From an uncultured Veillonella sp. (GTDB lineage: Bacteria > Bacillota > Negativicutes > Veillonellales > Veillonellaceae), in the NCBI GenBank assembly GCA_934202215.1, contig CAKPXR010000032.1, positions 1-16,085 of the forward strand: DNA of 16,085 bases. Reading direction: 5' to 3'. The position numbers and the translations under genes were made by a program. The notes under the pieces were generated by a model. That model was not told the DNA's origin and did no database searches. It saw only the letters and a list, made by a program, of their open reading frames with translations. The stretch's first letter is position 1; each line of letters begins with the position of its first letter. Positions 1-6,673 of the stretch are shown here, in pieces.

Positions 1-1787
1 GTATCGCCTTTTGTGAGGATATCACAAGCCGCCTTATCATCCAGAGGAATGGCATCTAAATCGAGGTCGATACCACGGTTTGCCTTGATGAGCTTTAAGG
101 CATCCCCCATAACCGTTAAGGTACGGAGGCCCAAGAAGTCCATCTTTAAGAGGCCTAGTTCCTCAATATTATCCTTATCGTACTGCGTAACAAAGCCTTC
201 ATCGTTGGCATTTTGTACCGGTACATGGTCATCTAGAGGATCTGCGGAAATTACGACGCCCGCCGCATGTGTAGACGAATTGCGCGCAATTCCTTCTAGC
301 TTTTTACCAAAATCAAATAACTCTTTAACATTTGAATCTGCTTCGTATAAAGCCTTTAACTCTTTGCCTTGCAACGCCTTATCTAAGGTAATCCCTAATT
401 CGTTGGGAATCATCTTCGCAATGCGGTTTACTTCCGCCAGCGGTAAGTCGAGCACGCGTCCTACGTCACGGATAACGGCACGAGCCGCCTCTGTACCAAA
501 GGTAATAATCTGAGATACGCGAGCTTGGCCGTATTTTCGCGTTACATATTCGATGGCTTGACCACGCTTTTCATAGCAGAAATCAATATCGATATCAGGC
601 ATGCTTACCCGCTCTGGATTTAAGAACCGTTCAAAGAGCAAGTCGTATTTCAATGGATCAAGACCTGTAATACCTAATAGATAGGCTACTACAGAACCGG
701 CCGCAGAACCACGACCAGGACCTACTAAAATGTCATGCTCACGAGCATAACGCACATAGTCCCATACGATGAGGAAGTAGTCCTCAAAACCCATGGTGCC
801 AATAACATCTAACTCATAGTCGAGACGTTTTTGTAACTCCTCAGAGGTTTCACCATAGAGGCGAGGAATTTCTCGCTCACAAACCTTACGCAAATAGGTC
901 TTAGACGTTTCCCCTTCTGGCACATCAAAGTGCGGTAAGTGATGTTCGTCAAAATTAAACTCTACATTGCAACGGTCTGCAATTTTTAAGGTATTTTCGA
1001 TAGCCCCCGGAATATGTCCAAATAGCTCTGCCATCTCATCCCCAGATTTTAAATAGAACTCATCATTAGGGAACTTTAAGCGATCCACCTCAGCACGACG
1101 TCGGCCTGTAGAAATACATACCTTAATATCCTGCGCATCCGCATCCTCTTTTAAGACATAGTGGAAGTCATTAGATGCTACGATGCCAAGACCGTATTCC
1201 TTGCTGAGCTTAATGAGCTCCTCTTGAGCCTTTGCCTCCTCTGGCAAGCCATGATTTTGAATTTCTAAGAAGAAATTATCCTTGCCGTACGTCTCGATAT
1301 ACCATTCAATGGATCGCTTCGCGCCTTCCATATTATCTTGCAAAATATACTGAGGAATCTCCCCTTGAATACAAGCACTAAGGGTAATTATGCCCTTGCT
1401 ATATTGGCGCAATAAATCGCGGTCTGCACGAGGCTTATAATTAAACCCTTCAGTAGAGGCTTTCGACACGATTTTTACGAGATTTCGATACCCTTCCATA
1501 GTCTCAGCCAGCAAGATGAGATGTTTTAATCGTTCACGGCTACGACCTTCCGGCTTATCAAGACGGCTATGTTCAGTTACATATACTTCACAACCGATGA
1601 TAGGCTTTACACCTTGGGCTATACACTCTTTATAGAAATAAATCGCTGCGTACATATTGCCATGGTCCGTAATGGCAAGGGCTGGCTGATTTAACTCCTT
1701 CGCACGACGTACCATGTCAGGCAAACGACTGATGCCATCAAGCAAACTAAACTCTGTATGACTATGTAAATGTACAAATGGCTGCAT
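1..1787 (-). CDS. dnaE: DNA polymerase III alpha subunit, N-terminal part (3' end outside window)
   Basis: This is the catalytic subunit of the replicative DNA polymerase III. About 595 codons are present; the family is usually near 1,100-1,200 residues, so the C-terminal half lies beyond the left edge. The N-terminus carries the PHP domain, with HLHSHTEFSLLDG at residues 6-18 and ITDHG at 39-43. The polymerase core follows: GPGRGSAAGS near residues 355-365, and MPDIDIDFC at 396-404, where D400 and D402 match the catalytic aspartates of E. coli DnaE (D401, D403). The reading frame stays open throughout. The ATG at 1787 is preceded by AAGGAGGTGTACC, a near-perfect ribosome binding site overlapping the stop codon of the upstream metallopeptidase gene, so the two are probably co-transcribed and translationally coupled. 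Identity is very secure; DnaE rather than PolC, because PHP is at the extreme N-terminus with no inserted exonuclease domain. Confidence 0.96.
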   Translation of the reverse strand, partial: MQPFVHLHSHTEFSLLDGISRLPDMVRRAKELNQPALAITDHGNMYAAIYFYKECIAQGVKPIIGCEVYVTEHSRLDKPEGRSRERLKHLILLAETMEGYRNLVKIVSKASTEGFNYKPRADRDLLRQYSKGIITLSACIQGEIPQYILQDNMEGAKRSIEWYIETYGKDNFFLEIQNHGLPEEAKAQEELIKLSKEYGLGIVASNDFHYVLKEDADAQDIKVCISTGRRRAEVDRLKFPNDEFYLKSGDEMAELFGHIPGAIENTLKIADRCNVEFNFDEHHLPHFDVPEGETSKTYLRKVCEREIPRLYGETSEELQKRLDYELDVIGTMGFEDYFLIVWDYVRYAREHDILVGPGRGSAAGSVVAYLLGITGLDPLKYDLLFERFLNPERVSMPDIDIDFCYEKRGQAIEYVTRKYGQARVSQIITFGTEAARAVIRDVGRVLDLPLAEVNRIAKMIPNELGITLDKALQGKELKALYEADSNVKELFDFGKKLEGIARNSSTHAAGVVISADPLDDHVPVQNANDEGFVTQYDKDNIEELGLLKMDFLGLRTLTVMGDALKLIKANRGIDLDLDAIPLDDKAACDILTKGD

Positions 1788-1802
1788 GGTACACCTCCTT
1801 TA
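1788..1802 (-). promoter_or_regulatory. dnaE ribosome binding site overlapping upstream stop codon
   Basis: Reading the minus strand, the metallopeptidase ends with TAA and the sequence TAAAGGAGGTGTACCATG follows, so the AGGAGGTG Shine-Dalgarno core starts on the last base of the stop codon or one base after it. A ribosome finishing the upstream gene is placed directly on the dnaE start signal, which supports translational coupling. Confidence 0.8.
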
Positions 1803-2543
1803 AGGGCGATGAGCAAAATACACGTTCAATGACTTCTTACGAGCCTTCCAATCTGGCAAAAACTGTGCCACTAGATTGTGAAAGTTCTTAGAATGGTCTA
1901 AATATTTAAAATGGGCAAACTCATGAACCATAACGTACTCAATATACGCCTGTGGCCCCTCTAATAGTCGGGTATTCATCTTGATGAGCTTCTTTGCTGG
2001 CGTACAAGAACCCCAACGGCTCTTCATGCGCTGCTGTTTTATGGTTGGCATAGGTACATCAATACCTTGCTTGTGAAAGCGCTGATACACGACCTTTGCC
2101 CAATGGACAAAGACCTTCTCCCCTAAATTACGCCAATAACTTTGCATTAATTTATGCTTTGCTTCAAAGGTCGTACCACGAGGTACTACCATAGTAAGGA
2201 TAGCTTTTCCGTCAAAACCGATATGAGGCTTTCCGTCCTGCTCAACTAGGCGCAACGTAACGGGAATGCCGAGGATTGATAAGCTTTCACCATTTACATA
2301 CTGTAACGCCTCAACACGCTTGGCGTTCAATGCATCAATCTTGTAACGAGCGCGCTCAATGAAGGGCATATTCTCGATAACAAACTTGTCCACCCTATAA
2401 TCTGGCACATACGCATTCGCCGACACATGGATCACACCATCCTTTGTAATGCGCATGTTCATGTTCTTCACACGCTTGATGGTTAACTCATATTCAATTC
2501 TGTCGCCATTATAGGTAATAGACCTAGTTGTTGAAGTATTCAT
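1800..2543 (-). CDS. YgjP-like zinc metallopeptidase (M48-type HExxH fold)
   Basis: This is a predicted cytosolic zinc-dependent metalloprotease of the YgjP/DUF45 family, 247 residues, about the usual family length. The C-terminal half carries the metal site VHEFAHFKYLDHSKNFH at residues 206-222: H207, E208 and H211 form HExxH and H217 is the likely third ligand. The family's conserved RWGSC precedes it at 176-180. The N-terminal half is a beta-rich region with no signal peptide or membrane segment. The ATG at 2543 has AAAAGGT four bases upstream, a modest ribosome binding site. The family is sometimes linked to restriction-modification loci, but here it sits directly before dnaE with its stop codon touching the dnaE ribosome binding site, so it is probably a housekeeping neighbour. 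The substrate is unknown. The family call is confident; the cellular role is not. Confidence 0.9.
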   Translation of the reverse strand: MNTSTTRSITYNGDRIEYELTIKRVKNMNMRITKDGVIHVSANAYVPDYRVDKFVIENMPFIERARYKIDALNAKRVEALQYVNGESLSILGIPVTLRLVEQDGKPHIGFDGKAILTMVVPRGTTFEAKHKLMQSYWRNLGEKVFVHWAKVVYQRFHKQGIDVPMPTIKQQRMKSRWGSCTPAKKLIKMNTRLLEGPQAYIEYVMVHEFAHFKYLDHSKNFHNLVAQFLPDWKARKKSLNVYFAHRP

Positions 2544-2627
2544 ACCTTTTATTTTATCATAAAACCCTCATAAAATCGTAGAATTCTAGTAATTTTAATA
2601 GGAATTATTCGATATAGGTAAAATGAT

Positions 2628-2666
2628 AAAAAAAACAGATAGCTGATTAAAGATAATCAGCTATCT
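2628..2666 (-). terminator. Rho-independent terminator at the left end of the accessory island
   Basis: A perfect 13-bp inverted repeat, AGATAGCTGATTA and its complement, encloses a 4-base loop at 2637-2666. On the minus strand the stem is followed by G and then eight T residues (2635-2628). The other side has no T run, so it ends minus-strand transcripts from the 149-residue gene and isolates the metallopeptidase-dnaE pair. Confidence 0.9.
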
Positions 2667-2744
2667 ATTATATAAAACTATTTTAAAATCTTTTTCTTTA
2701 AATTAATACATACAAATGACATATTATAATTGAAAAATCATATA

Positions 2745-3194
2745 CTATTCTACGACATGAAATTCTTGAGATTTATCATCATAATAAATTTTCCACTTGG
2801 ACATTGCTAATGGAATATTATCATCGAAATAATCTCGCCCTTTCCAAATCGAACTATTTCTAAAATAAGAGCAACCATTTTTGACTAATTCTGTATCTAA
2901 ACAAAATTCACCAGCTAGACTAATATTATTTTCTAAAAGCAAAGTTCGAACAATTAGGGCTTCATAATCCCAACCTTCGAATAGTAAATAGTCAAAATAA
3001 TTAAGTGCTATATAGGCATCCCATCTATTATTTAAAACAATTAACTGAAATAATTGATTAATCAATGTATAGTTAGGAGACATATAATATTCGTCACTCA
3101 AAAGAAATTGATATATTTGTTTTATTCTATTGTCATCTAGTTTCTTAGTCTGGTCAATATCACCTAAGTCAAGAAAAGAGTCTAAAGGATCCAT
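2745..3194 (-). CDS. Hypothetical acidic protein, possible immunity-type protein
   Basis: I do not recognise this 149-residue protein. It is acidic, soluble-looking and rich in aromatic residues (many Y, F and W), with no signal peptide or membrane segment. The middle (about residues 20-100) is likely helical. The end (about 130-149, KWKIYYDDKSQEFHVVE) looks like a beta hairpin. The ATG at 3194 has GGAG placed eight bases upstream (GGAGTTTTTTTATG). It is the last gene of the AT-rich island, with a strong terminator about 80 bp downstream. A short coding-looking fragment ends only 10 bp before its start. Small acidic proteins directly behind truncated fragments are typical of immunity genes of polymorphic toxin systems, which is the basis for the guess; no family was identified. 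Base composition is clearly more AT-rich than in dnaE or the hem genes. Confidence 0.75.
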   Translation of the reverse strand: MDPLDSFLDLGDIDQTKKLDDNRIKQIYQFLLSDEYYMSPNYTLINQLFQLIVLNNRWDAYIALNYFDYLLFEGWDYEALIVRTLLLENNISLAGEFCLDTELVKNGCSYFRNSSIWKGRDYFDDNIPLAMSKWKIYYDDKSQEFHVVE

Positions 3195-3204
3195 AAAAAA
3201 ACTC

Positions 3205-3291
3205 CTATTTCACAATCTTTACTGCAGTAAAGATATAAGCATAATTACTATTAATAAACAGACACTCTCTAGTTTCAATCCATAAAGCCAT
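3205..3291 (-). pseudogene. Short coding-looking fragment just upstream of the 149-residue gene
   Basis: An open frame of 28 residues begins with an ATG at 3291 and ends with a TAG 10 bp before the next ATG. It reads MALWIETREC and ends AYIFTAVKIVK. No clear ribosome binding site precedes the ATG, and the same frame stays open only five codons further back. A second frame here (from about 3325 to 3216) reads KLESVCLLIVIMLISLLQ, a membrane-like stretch. Which frame was ever translated cannot be decided from sequence alone. The best reading is the remnant of the 3' end of a longer gene whose neighbour was the downstream gene. Confidence 0.3.
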
Positions 3292-3367
3292 TTGTAGTTC
3301 CAACTAATTAAAATCTTATCATTTTATATTTAATACCAAAAGAACATCTTAGAATGAAGTCAATTAA

Positions 3368-3541
3368 TTATAAATGTAATAGTTCTAACCAATTATTACG
3401 CGCTAACACTACAATATATCCATCATTCTCTGAATCCTTTGTTACATATACTCTATATGATTCATTTTCACATACATAAGGAGGCACAGGCTACTCAACT
3501 AAAGTCCATTCTCCACTTATGGGCTTTATTGATTTATATCT
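3368..3541 (-). pseudogene. Decayed coding fragment with an internal stop codon
   Basis: On the minus strand an otherwise open frame reads KPISGEWTLVE, then TAG (3491-3493), then PVPPYVCENESYRVYV and on to LARNNWLELLHL, ending in TAA at 3368. The amino acid composition is that of a real soluble protein, with alternating hydrophobic and polar residues, yet the in-frame TAG splits it and no start codon with a ribosome binding site is visible. It is most simply the C-terminal remnant of a gene that once stood between the 254- and 149-residue genes. The parent family is not recognised. The rest of the 450-bp interval from 3195 to 3644 contains only the short fragment at 3205-3291 and AT-rich sequence. 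Confidence 0.4.
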
Positions 3542-3644
3542 CTATGTTATGAATCTTTCTTTATGCTTATTGATACGCCTTTTAGCTTAGTTTTCCTAAA
3601 AAAATAATCATAAGTATATAAACAACTTAAAAATCTTCTAGAAT

Positions 3645-4409
3645 CTATAATCCCAAGTCTATAAACTTCCCTGAAACTTTAATTTGCCAGAACATCCCTC
3701 TAGTAGCTTTTAAATCAATGTCTGTTTTTAACTTATCAAAACTCACATCATAAAATGGTAATAATACCTGTAATGATGCTAATTTTGCTTTCATAGTAAT
3801 TAACTCTTTACTTAATTGCCCGGATATATTAGTATCAACTATCTCTTGTAAATTGGAAATACATGCTTGAAGATCTTCATTCTGAATACGTTCACACGTA
3901 TATATTTCAGACAAATAGGTCTGTTTAATACAACTTAAGATTGATTCAGAAATAAATTCAGGTTTTTGTAAGACTTCATATAATCCTAACAAAAACAACG
4001 CCCAAAATATATCCTCTACATAATCGGTAAAGAAATAGATACCGAGCTTCTCTTCATCATGTGTAGAAATCTTTAACGCTTCAGATAAAGTATTACCCTC
4101 TAACTCCCGTTCTATTAAAGCAATCCAACTACTGCATTCAATATCATCTAACGTATCATTTAATGGTGGTATAGGAATCCTACGAGCCATCCACTCATCA
4201 ACATCCTCTAAACTCATCCCATCTCCAATAATATTTAACAATTTATTGGACAGATGTGCTTTTCTGCACATTAATCGAATTAACATACTAAATATGTAAT
4301 ATTCTAGAATGGTCAAATCAATATAATTTCGTCTATATGCCTTAACAGCACCTAATATAAAGACCACTAAAAATGTATCTAAACTTTTTTTATTTTTAAA
4401 ATAAATCAT
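3645..4409 (-). CDS. Hypothetical protein, N-terminal half recalls DUF3969
   Basis: This 254-residue protein has no signal peptide and is probably cytosolic. From memory, the N-terminal 90 residues resemble the small DUF3969 family: hydrophobic residues around LVVFILGAVKAYRRN, then TILEYYIFS, then IIGDGMSLEDVDEW. This could not be tested by profile search. The C-terminal half (about 100-254) is a second, mostly helical region with YFFTDYVEDIFWALFLLGLYE in its middle and a beta-like end, MFWQIKVSGKFIDLGL. A DUF3969 protein is normally near 110 residues, so the C-terminal half would be an addition. The ATG at 4409 has AGAGG eight bases upstream. The gene starts 14 bp after the stop of a decayed fragment (4424-4609), an arrangement seen in toxin remnant plus immunity pairs. 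Role unknown. Confidence 0.75.
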   Translation of the reverse strand: MIYFKNKKSLDTFLVVFILGAVKAYRRNYIDLTILEYYIFSMLIRLMCRKAHLSNKLLNIIGDGMSLEDVDEWMARRIPIPPLNDTLDDIECSSWIALIERELEGNTLSEALKISTHDEEKLGIYFFTDYVEDIFWALFLLGLYEVLQKPEFISESILSCIKQTYLSEIYTCERIQNEDLQACISNLQEIVDTNISGQLSKELITMKAKLASLQVLLPFYDVSFDKLKTDIDLKATRGMFWQIKVSGKFIDLGL

Positions 4410-4423
4410 AATTATACCTCTAT

Positions 4424-4609
4424 TTAATATTTTAGCTTTTGAGTAGCTTCAGTTTTAGTGGAGCTATCATTAACACGCTCAATCAGTGTGCTTCCTAATT
4501 CAACATCAGAAGAGTTATTTACTCCTATAAAATGCAGTACCACTATTAATTGATTTTCAAACCGCTTTATTAACCACACTGCCAGATGCGTTAACAGCCA
4601 TACGCAAAA
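4424..4609 (-). pseudogene. Decayed, probably frameshifted C-terminal fragment upstream of the 254-residue gene
   Basis: A minus-strand frame is open for about 61 codons and ends in TAA 14 bp before the next ATG. Its last third, GVNNSSDVELGSTLIERV then NDSSTKTEATQKLKY, has the composition of a real hydrophilic protein end. The upstream part of this frame is hydrophobic and less convincing, while the neighbouring frame over about 4557-4620 reads KLVLRMAVNASGSVVNKAV before a TGA. A frameshift near 4555 joining the two is therefore likely. There is no start codon with a ribosome binding site. I read it as the last 50-60 codons of a lost larger gene, possibly a toxin whose immunity gene is the downstream ORF. 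No domain was recognised. Confidence 0.4.
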
Positions 4610-4654
4610 CTAATTTGTCAATGATACTATATACCTATTAAGTTAGCAACTTTT

Positions 4655-4744
4655 CTAGCTTAAAAACCTAGAACATAATTCATCAATATCACAAGTATCA
4701 ACATTTTTATTTATAAAATCTATTATTTCATCCACTAAATACAA
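4655..4744 (-). CDS. Possible small ORF or remnant with a good ribosome binding site
   Basis: A 29-codon minus-strand ORF starts with TTG at 4744, with AGGGAG six bases upstream. It reads YLVDEIIDFINKNVDTC and continues DIDELCSRFLS to a TAG. The sequence is acidic and predicted helical, like the first 30 residues of many small immunity-type proteins, so it is either a genuine very small protein or the 5' piece of a broken gene whose remainder has decayed. It lies 45 bp downstream of the 82-residue membrane protein gene. The 380-bp interval 4410-4789 holds this ORF, the decayed fragment at 4424-4609 and nothing else recognisable. Confidence 0.35.
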   Translation of the reverse strand: MYLVDEIIDFINKNVDTCDIDELCSRFLS

Positions 4745-4789
4745 TAATCTCTCCCTATACTAAATTTAATTTACCTCATTAGATCCAAA

Positions 4790-5038
4790 TTATAATAATC
4801 CATTATCTAGCAACAATCCCAACAAAGTAAATATTGCAAATACCAAGAGGATACTCAAAATAATCCGTACTATACGTCTCACTATAGGCTTAGCTGGAGT
4901 AAAAGATTCTATACTATCATGATTTCCAATCAACTCGGGAATACAAATAAGTGCAATTAAAAATCCTATAGCCTGAATTGAAGCTCTAACATCATAATTT
5001 GTATTATATAAATTCACTAAAGAATCAAAAAACTCCAT
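4790..5038 (-). CDS. Small hypothetical two-helix membrane protein
   Basis: This 82-residue protein is not recognised. It has two strongly hydrophobic segments: about residues 20-37 (SIQAIGFLIALICIPELI) and about 57-78 (IVRIILSILLVFAIFTLLG). They are joined by a polar linker containing the basic stretch PIVRRIVR just before the second helix, so the termini probably face the same side of the inner membrane. The ATG at 5038 is fixed by an in-frame TGA directly upstream. A strong AAGGAG lies about 13 bases upstream, a little further than usual, and an out-of-frame ATG sits in between. It follows the 139-145-residue membrane protein gene by about 55 bp and is probably in the same transcript. Membrane proteins this small are common among immunity proteins for pore-forming toxins and bacteriocins, but nothing specific supports that here. 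Confidence 0.65.
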   Translation of the reverse strand: MEFFDSLVNLYNTNYDVRASIQAIGFLIALICIPELIGNHDSIESFTPAKPIVRRIVRIILSILLVFAIFTLLGLLLDNGLL

Positions 5039-5093
5039 TCATATACTGAATCTCCTTATAGTTTAGATAATACATAATAAATACAAACTTTAA

Positions 5094-5513
5094 TTATCGG
5101 TCTTTTTCTAATTTAACGATTATAGCCTTAGTCTTTATATCTCGTATAATTTCAATTTCAATCTTATCATCTAAATCATATCCTATAAGGTGACTCTTAT
5201 TTACTTCCCGCCAGTTTATCTTTTCTTCTGAAAGTATATTCTTCACTGATTCCAAAGTAACACCTTCATATATGTCTTTAAAAACATATATCTGCCAGTT
5301 TCTACCTGTAGCATAATGCTCTTCGCTCACTTTATGCGTCGATATACTTATTAACTTTTGCTCATATACTTTTAGTTGTTGAATTTGTTTTGGTCTATTA
5401 ATAATAGCCGCGATCGTCATCAAAGAAATAATAATCGTACATATGAGTACAAATCCCAAAATTATCTTCAAAGATATAGAAAGCATATTAAAGTAATAGA
5501 ATATCTTTTTCAA
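5094..5513 (-). CDS. Hypothetical single-pass membrane protein with C-terminal soluble domain
   Basis: From the preferred start this is a 139-residue protein with one hydrophobic segment near the N-terminus (about residues 13-38, including IILGFVLICTIIISLMTIAA). A soluble domain of about 100 residues follows (VYEQKLISISTHK to IIVKLEKDR). Positive residues on both sides make the topology uncertain. The start is ambiguous. A TTG at 5513 (giving MKKIFYYFN) has GGAG eight bases upstream; an in-frame ATG at 5528 and a TTG at 5531 lie further upstream without a visible ribosome binding site. I chose 5513 for its ribosome binding site and its typical membrane-protein start. It lies between the 250-residue and 82-residue genes with gaps of about 75 and 55 bp, probably in one operon. 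Family and role are unknown. Confidence 0.65.
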   Translation of the reverse strand: MKKIFYYFNMLSISLKIILGFVLICTIIISLMTIAAIINRPKQIQQLKVYEQKLISISTHKVSEEHYATGRNWQIYVFKDIYEGVTLESVKNILSEEKINWREVNKSHLIGYDLDDKIEIEIIRDIKTKAIIVKLEKDR

Positions 5514-5587
5514 AGCTAATAACTCCATCAAATCTACTTGTTAAAGTGCACAGAAATGCCACATAGCATGATGAATATAATACATTA

Positions 5588-6340
5588 CTATTTTTTACTA
5601 ACATAGTTATTTCTTAATTGTAATAAAATAGTTCGTTCTGCTTCACCAATTTCATCAATGCTATTTAGGATAGTTAGATGATCTCCATAGTTATATCTCA
5701 ACATAGCAACTAAAGAATCTCTATCCTTTTTACCTGCAATACTTTCATCAAAGTATACCTGTATATTATTTATTTCTTTATCAATGATAATAAAACCACT
5801 CATATTAAATATTAGGATTTTCGTTGAAGTATCTTCGATTCCTCTTACATCATTAGTAATTATTAAATGCTTATCTAAATCAAGTAATGTTGCTTCATAG
5901 CCTGAATGATACCACCGTTTGTTATAGTATTTAGCACCACGGTCTGAGTTCATTAGCATTTTTTCGAAGTTATCTAAATCCTCATCCGAAAAATCTTCTA
6001 GCTTAGTTTTCTTATTAACAATCATCTTTGATTGAGGATGATATATTTTATATTCCTCTAATTCATCACCAGAGATTTCAAATTCTAGAACATCTAACAC
6101 GTGATTTTTAATATCATATCGACCAATACCATCATAACCTAAATAATAATAGTAAGGATCCTCAAGATATACGGCTAAAATACGTTTAGATATCGATTCA
6201 TTAATGGATGTATCTACCAATTCATGAGACTCATCCATAATCACTATATTATTAGGAGAGCCATCATGATAATAATATTGATAAATAGCTATACTAATAA
6301 TTGTTATAATAAGCAATATTAAAGAAGCAATTTTTTTCAT
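5588..6340 (-). CDS. Hypothetical membrane-anchored protein with extracytoplasmic domain
   Basis: This 250-residue protein begins with a signal-anchor-like segment (MKKIASLILLIITIISIAIY, residues 1-20) and has no lipobox cysteine, so it is probably held in the inner membrane with the remainder outside the cytoplasm. The soluble part is acidic and tyrosine-rich, with YLEDPYYYYLGYDGIGRYD near residue 58. A short segment, TSTKILIFNMSGFIIIDKEI (about 170-190), is more likely a buried beta strand than a second helix. The ATG at 6340 has a weak AGGT nine bases upstream. A 26-codon ORF with a strong ribosome binding site ends 35 bp before it. The family is not recognised. It is the largest of the three membrane-associated genes of the island and the first full-length gene behind the likely island promoter. 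Confidence 0.7.
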   Translation of the reverse strand: MKKIASLILLIITIISIAIYQYYYHDGSPNNIVIMDESHELVDTSINESISKRILAVYLEDPYYYYLGYDGIGRYDIKNHVLDVLEFEISGDELEEYKIYHPQSKMIVNKKTKLEDFSDEDLDNFEKMLMNSDRGAKYYNKRWYHSGYEATLLDLDKHLIITNDVRGIEDTSTKILIFNMSGFIIIDKEINNIQVYFDESIAGKKDRDSLVAMLRYNYGDHLTILNSIDEIGEAERTILLQLRNNYVSKK

Positions 6341-6375
6341 ACTAAATTACCTAAGCTATATCCACACTTCTATAT

Positions 6376-6456
6376 CTATAAATATTTTTTATTCCGAATA
6401 ATACATATTCCATATATAATAAATAAAATAACACATAAAACTAAACTAGCACGCAT
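6376..6456 (-). CDS. 26-residue hydrophobic peptide, single membrane helix
   Basis: A minus-strand ORF starts with an ATG at 6456, preceded by TAGGAGCTTTT, a strong Shine-Dalgarno at ideal spacing. The peptide begins MRASLVLCVILFIIYGICII and ends in the basic tail RNKKYL. One uninterrupted hydrophobic helix with a short positively charged tail is the layout of small membrane proteins and of type I toxin peptides. The quality of the ribosome binding site compared with its AT-rich surroundings is the main reason to believe it is translated. It lies 35 bp upstream of the 250-residue gene on the same strand and may instead be a leader ORF for it. No antisense RNA gene can be shown from sequence alone. 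Confidence 0.5.
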   Translation of the reverse strand: MRASLVLCVILFIIYGICIIRNKKYL

Positions 6457-6519
6457 AAAAGCTCCTATGATTATATATATCTATATATAAAATTACTTAA
6501 GATTAGCAATAACAGTAAA

Positions 6520-6586
6520 CATCATACCTAATAACTATTTAACCCGCTTATAGTTAAGCTCATCATATCTAAAAACTATTTAATCC
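6520..6586. repeat. Two 26-bp imperfect direct repeats upstream of the small peptide ORF
   Basis: Copies at 6520-6545 and 6561-6586 both begin CATCATA or CATCATAT on the plus strand and share CTATTTAA near the end; I count 23 of 26 identical bases. They are spaced 41 bp start to start, about four helical turns. A short inverted repeat (GCTTA/TAAGC) lies between them. They sit between a TATAAT-like box (6589-6594) and the peptide ORF, so they would be transcribed into the leader or bound by a regulator. Confidence 0.6.
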
Positions 6587-6588
6587 AC

Positions 6589-6594
6589 ATTATA
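6589..6594 (-). promoter_or_regulatory. Possible -10 box of the island promoter
   Basis: The minus strand has a perfect TATAAT here, in GAAGTATAATGTGG. The sequence 16-17 bases upstream (TTAGTT) is a poor -35 match, though the area is AT-rich. It is the best promoter candidate between the hem-operon terminator and the island genes. TATAAT occurs easily by chance in such sequence. Confidence 0.3.
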
Positions 6595-6673
6595 CTTCAA
6601 TTATATATTAAACTAACTTATGGGTATATTAGATATTTTATGATATTTAATTTAATTTTAATTTTACAGTACA

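Noticed and set aside
13..513. Plus-strand open frame of 166 codons
   Set aside because: It lies opposite dnaE, whose minus-strand frame is clearly coding with catalytic motifs; the plus-strand translation has no recognisable domain and no ribosome binding site.
2556..2561. TATGAT as a -10 box for the metallopeptidase-dnaE pair
   Set aside because: The -35 region is poor, and the start of transcription would fall inside the ribosome binding site, so it is not listed as a promoter.
3542..3644. Weak inverted repeat TTTAG/CTAAA as a terminator after the 254-residue gene
   Set aside because: A five-base stem with a ten-base loop in AT-rich sequence is not distinguishable from chance.
2667..6673. 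Search for transposase, integrase, tRNA, CRISPR array or attachment site in the island
   Set aside because: No transposase or integrase motif, no regularly spaced repeat array, no tRNA-like sequence and no flanking direct repeats were seen, so it cannot be called a mobile element on present evidence.
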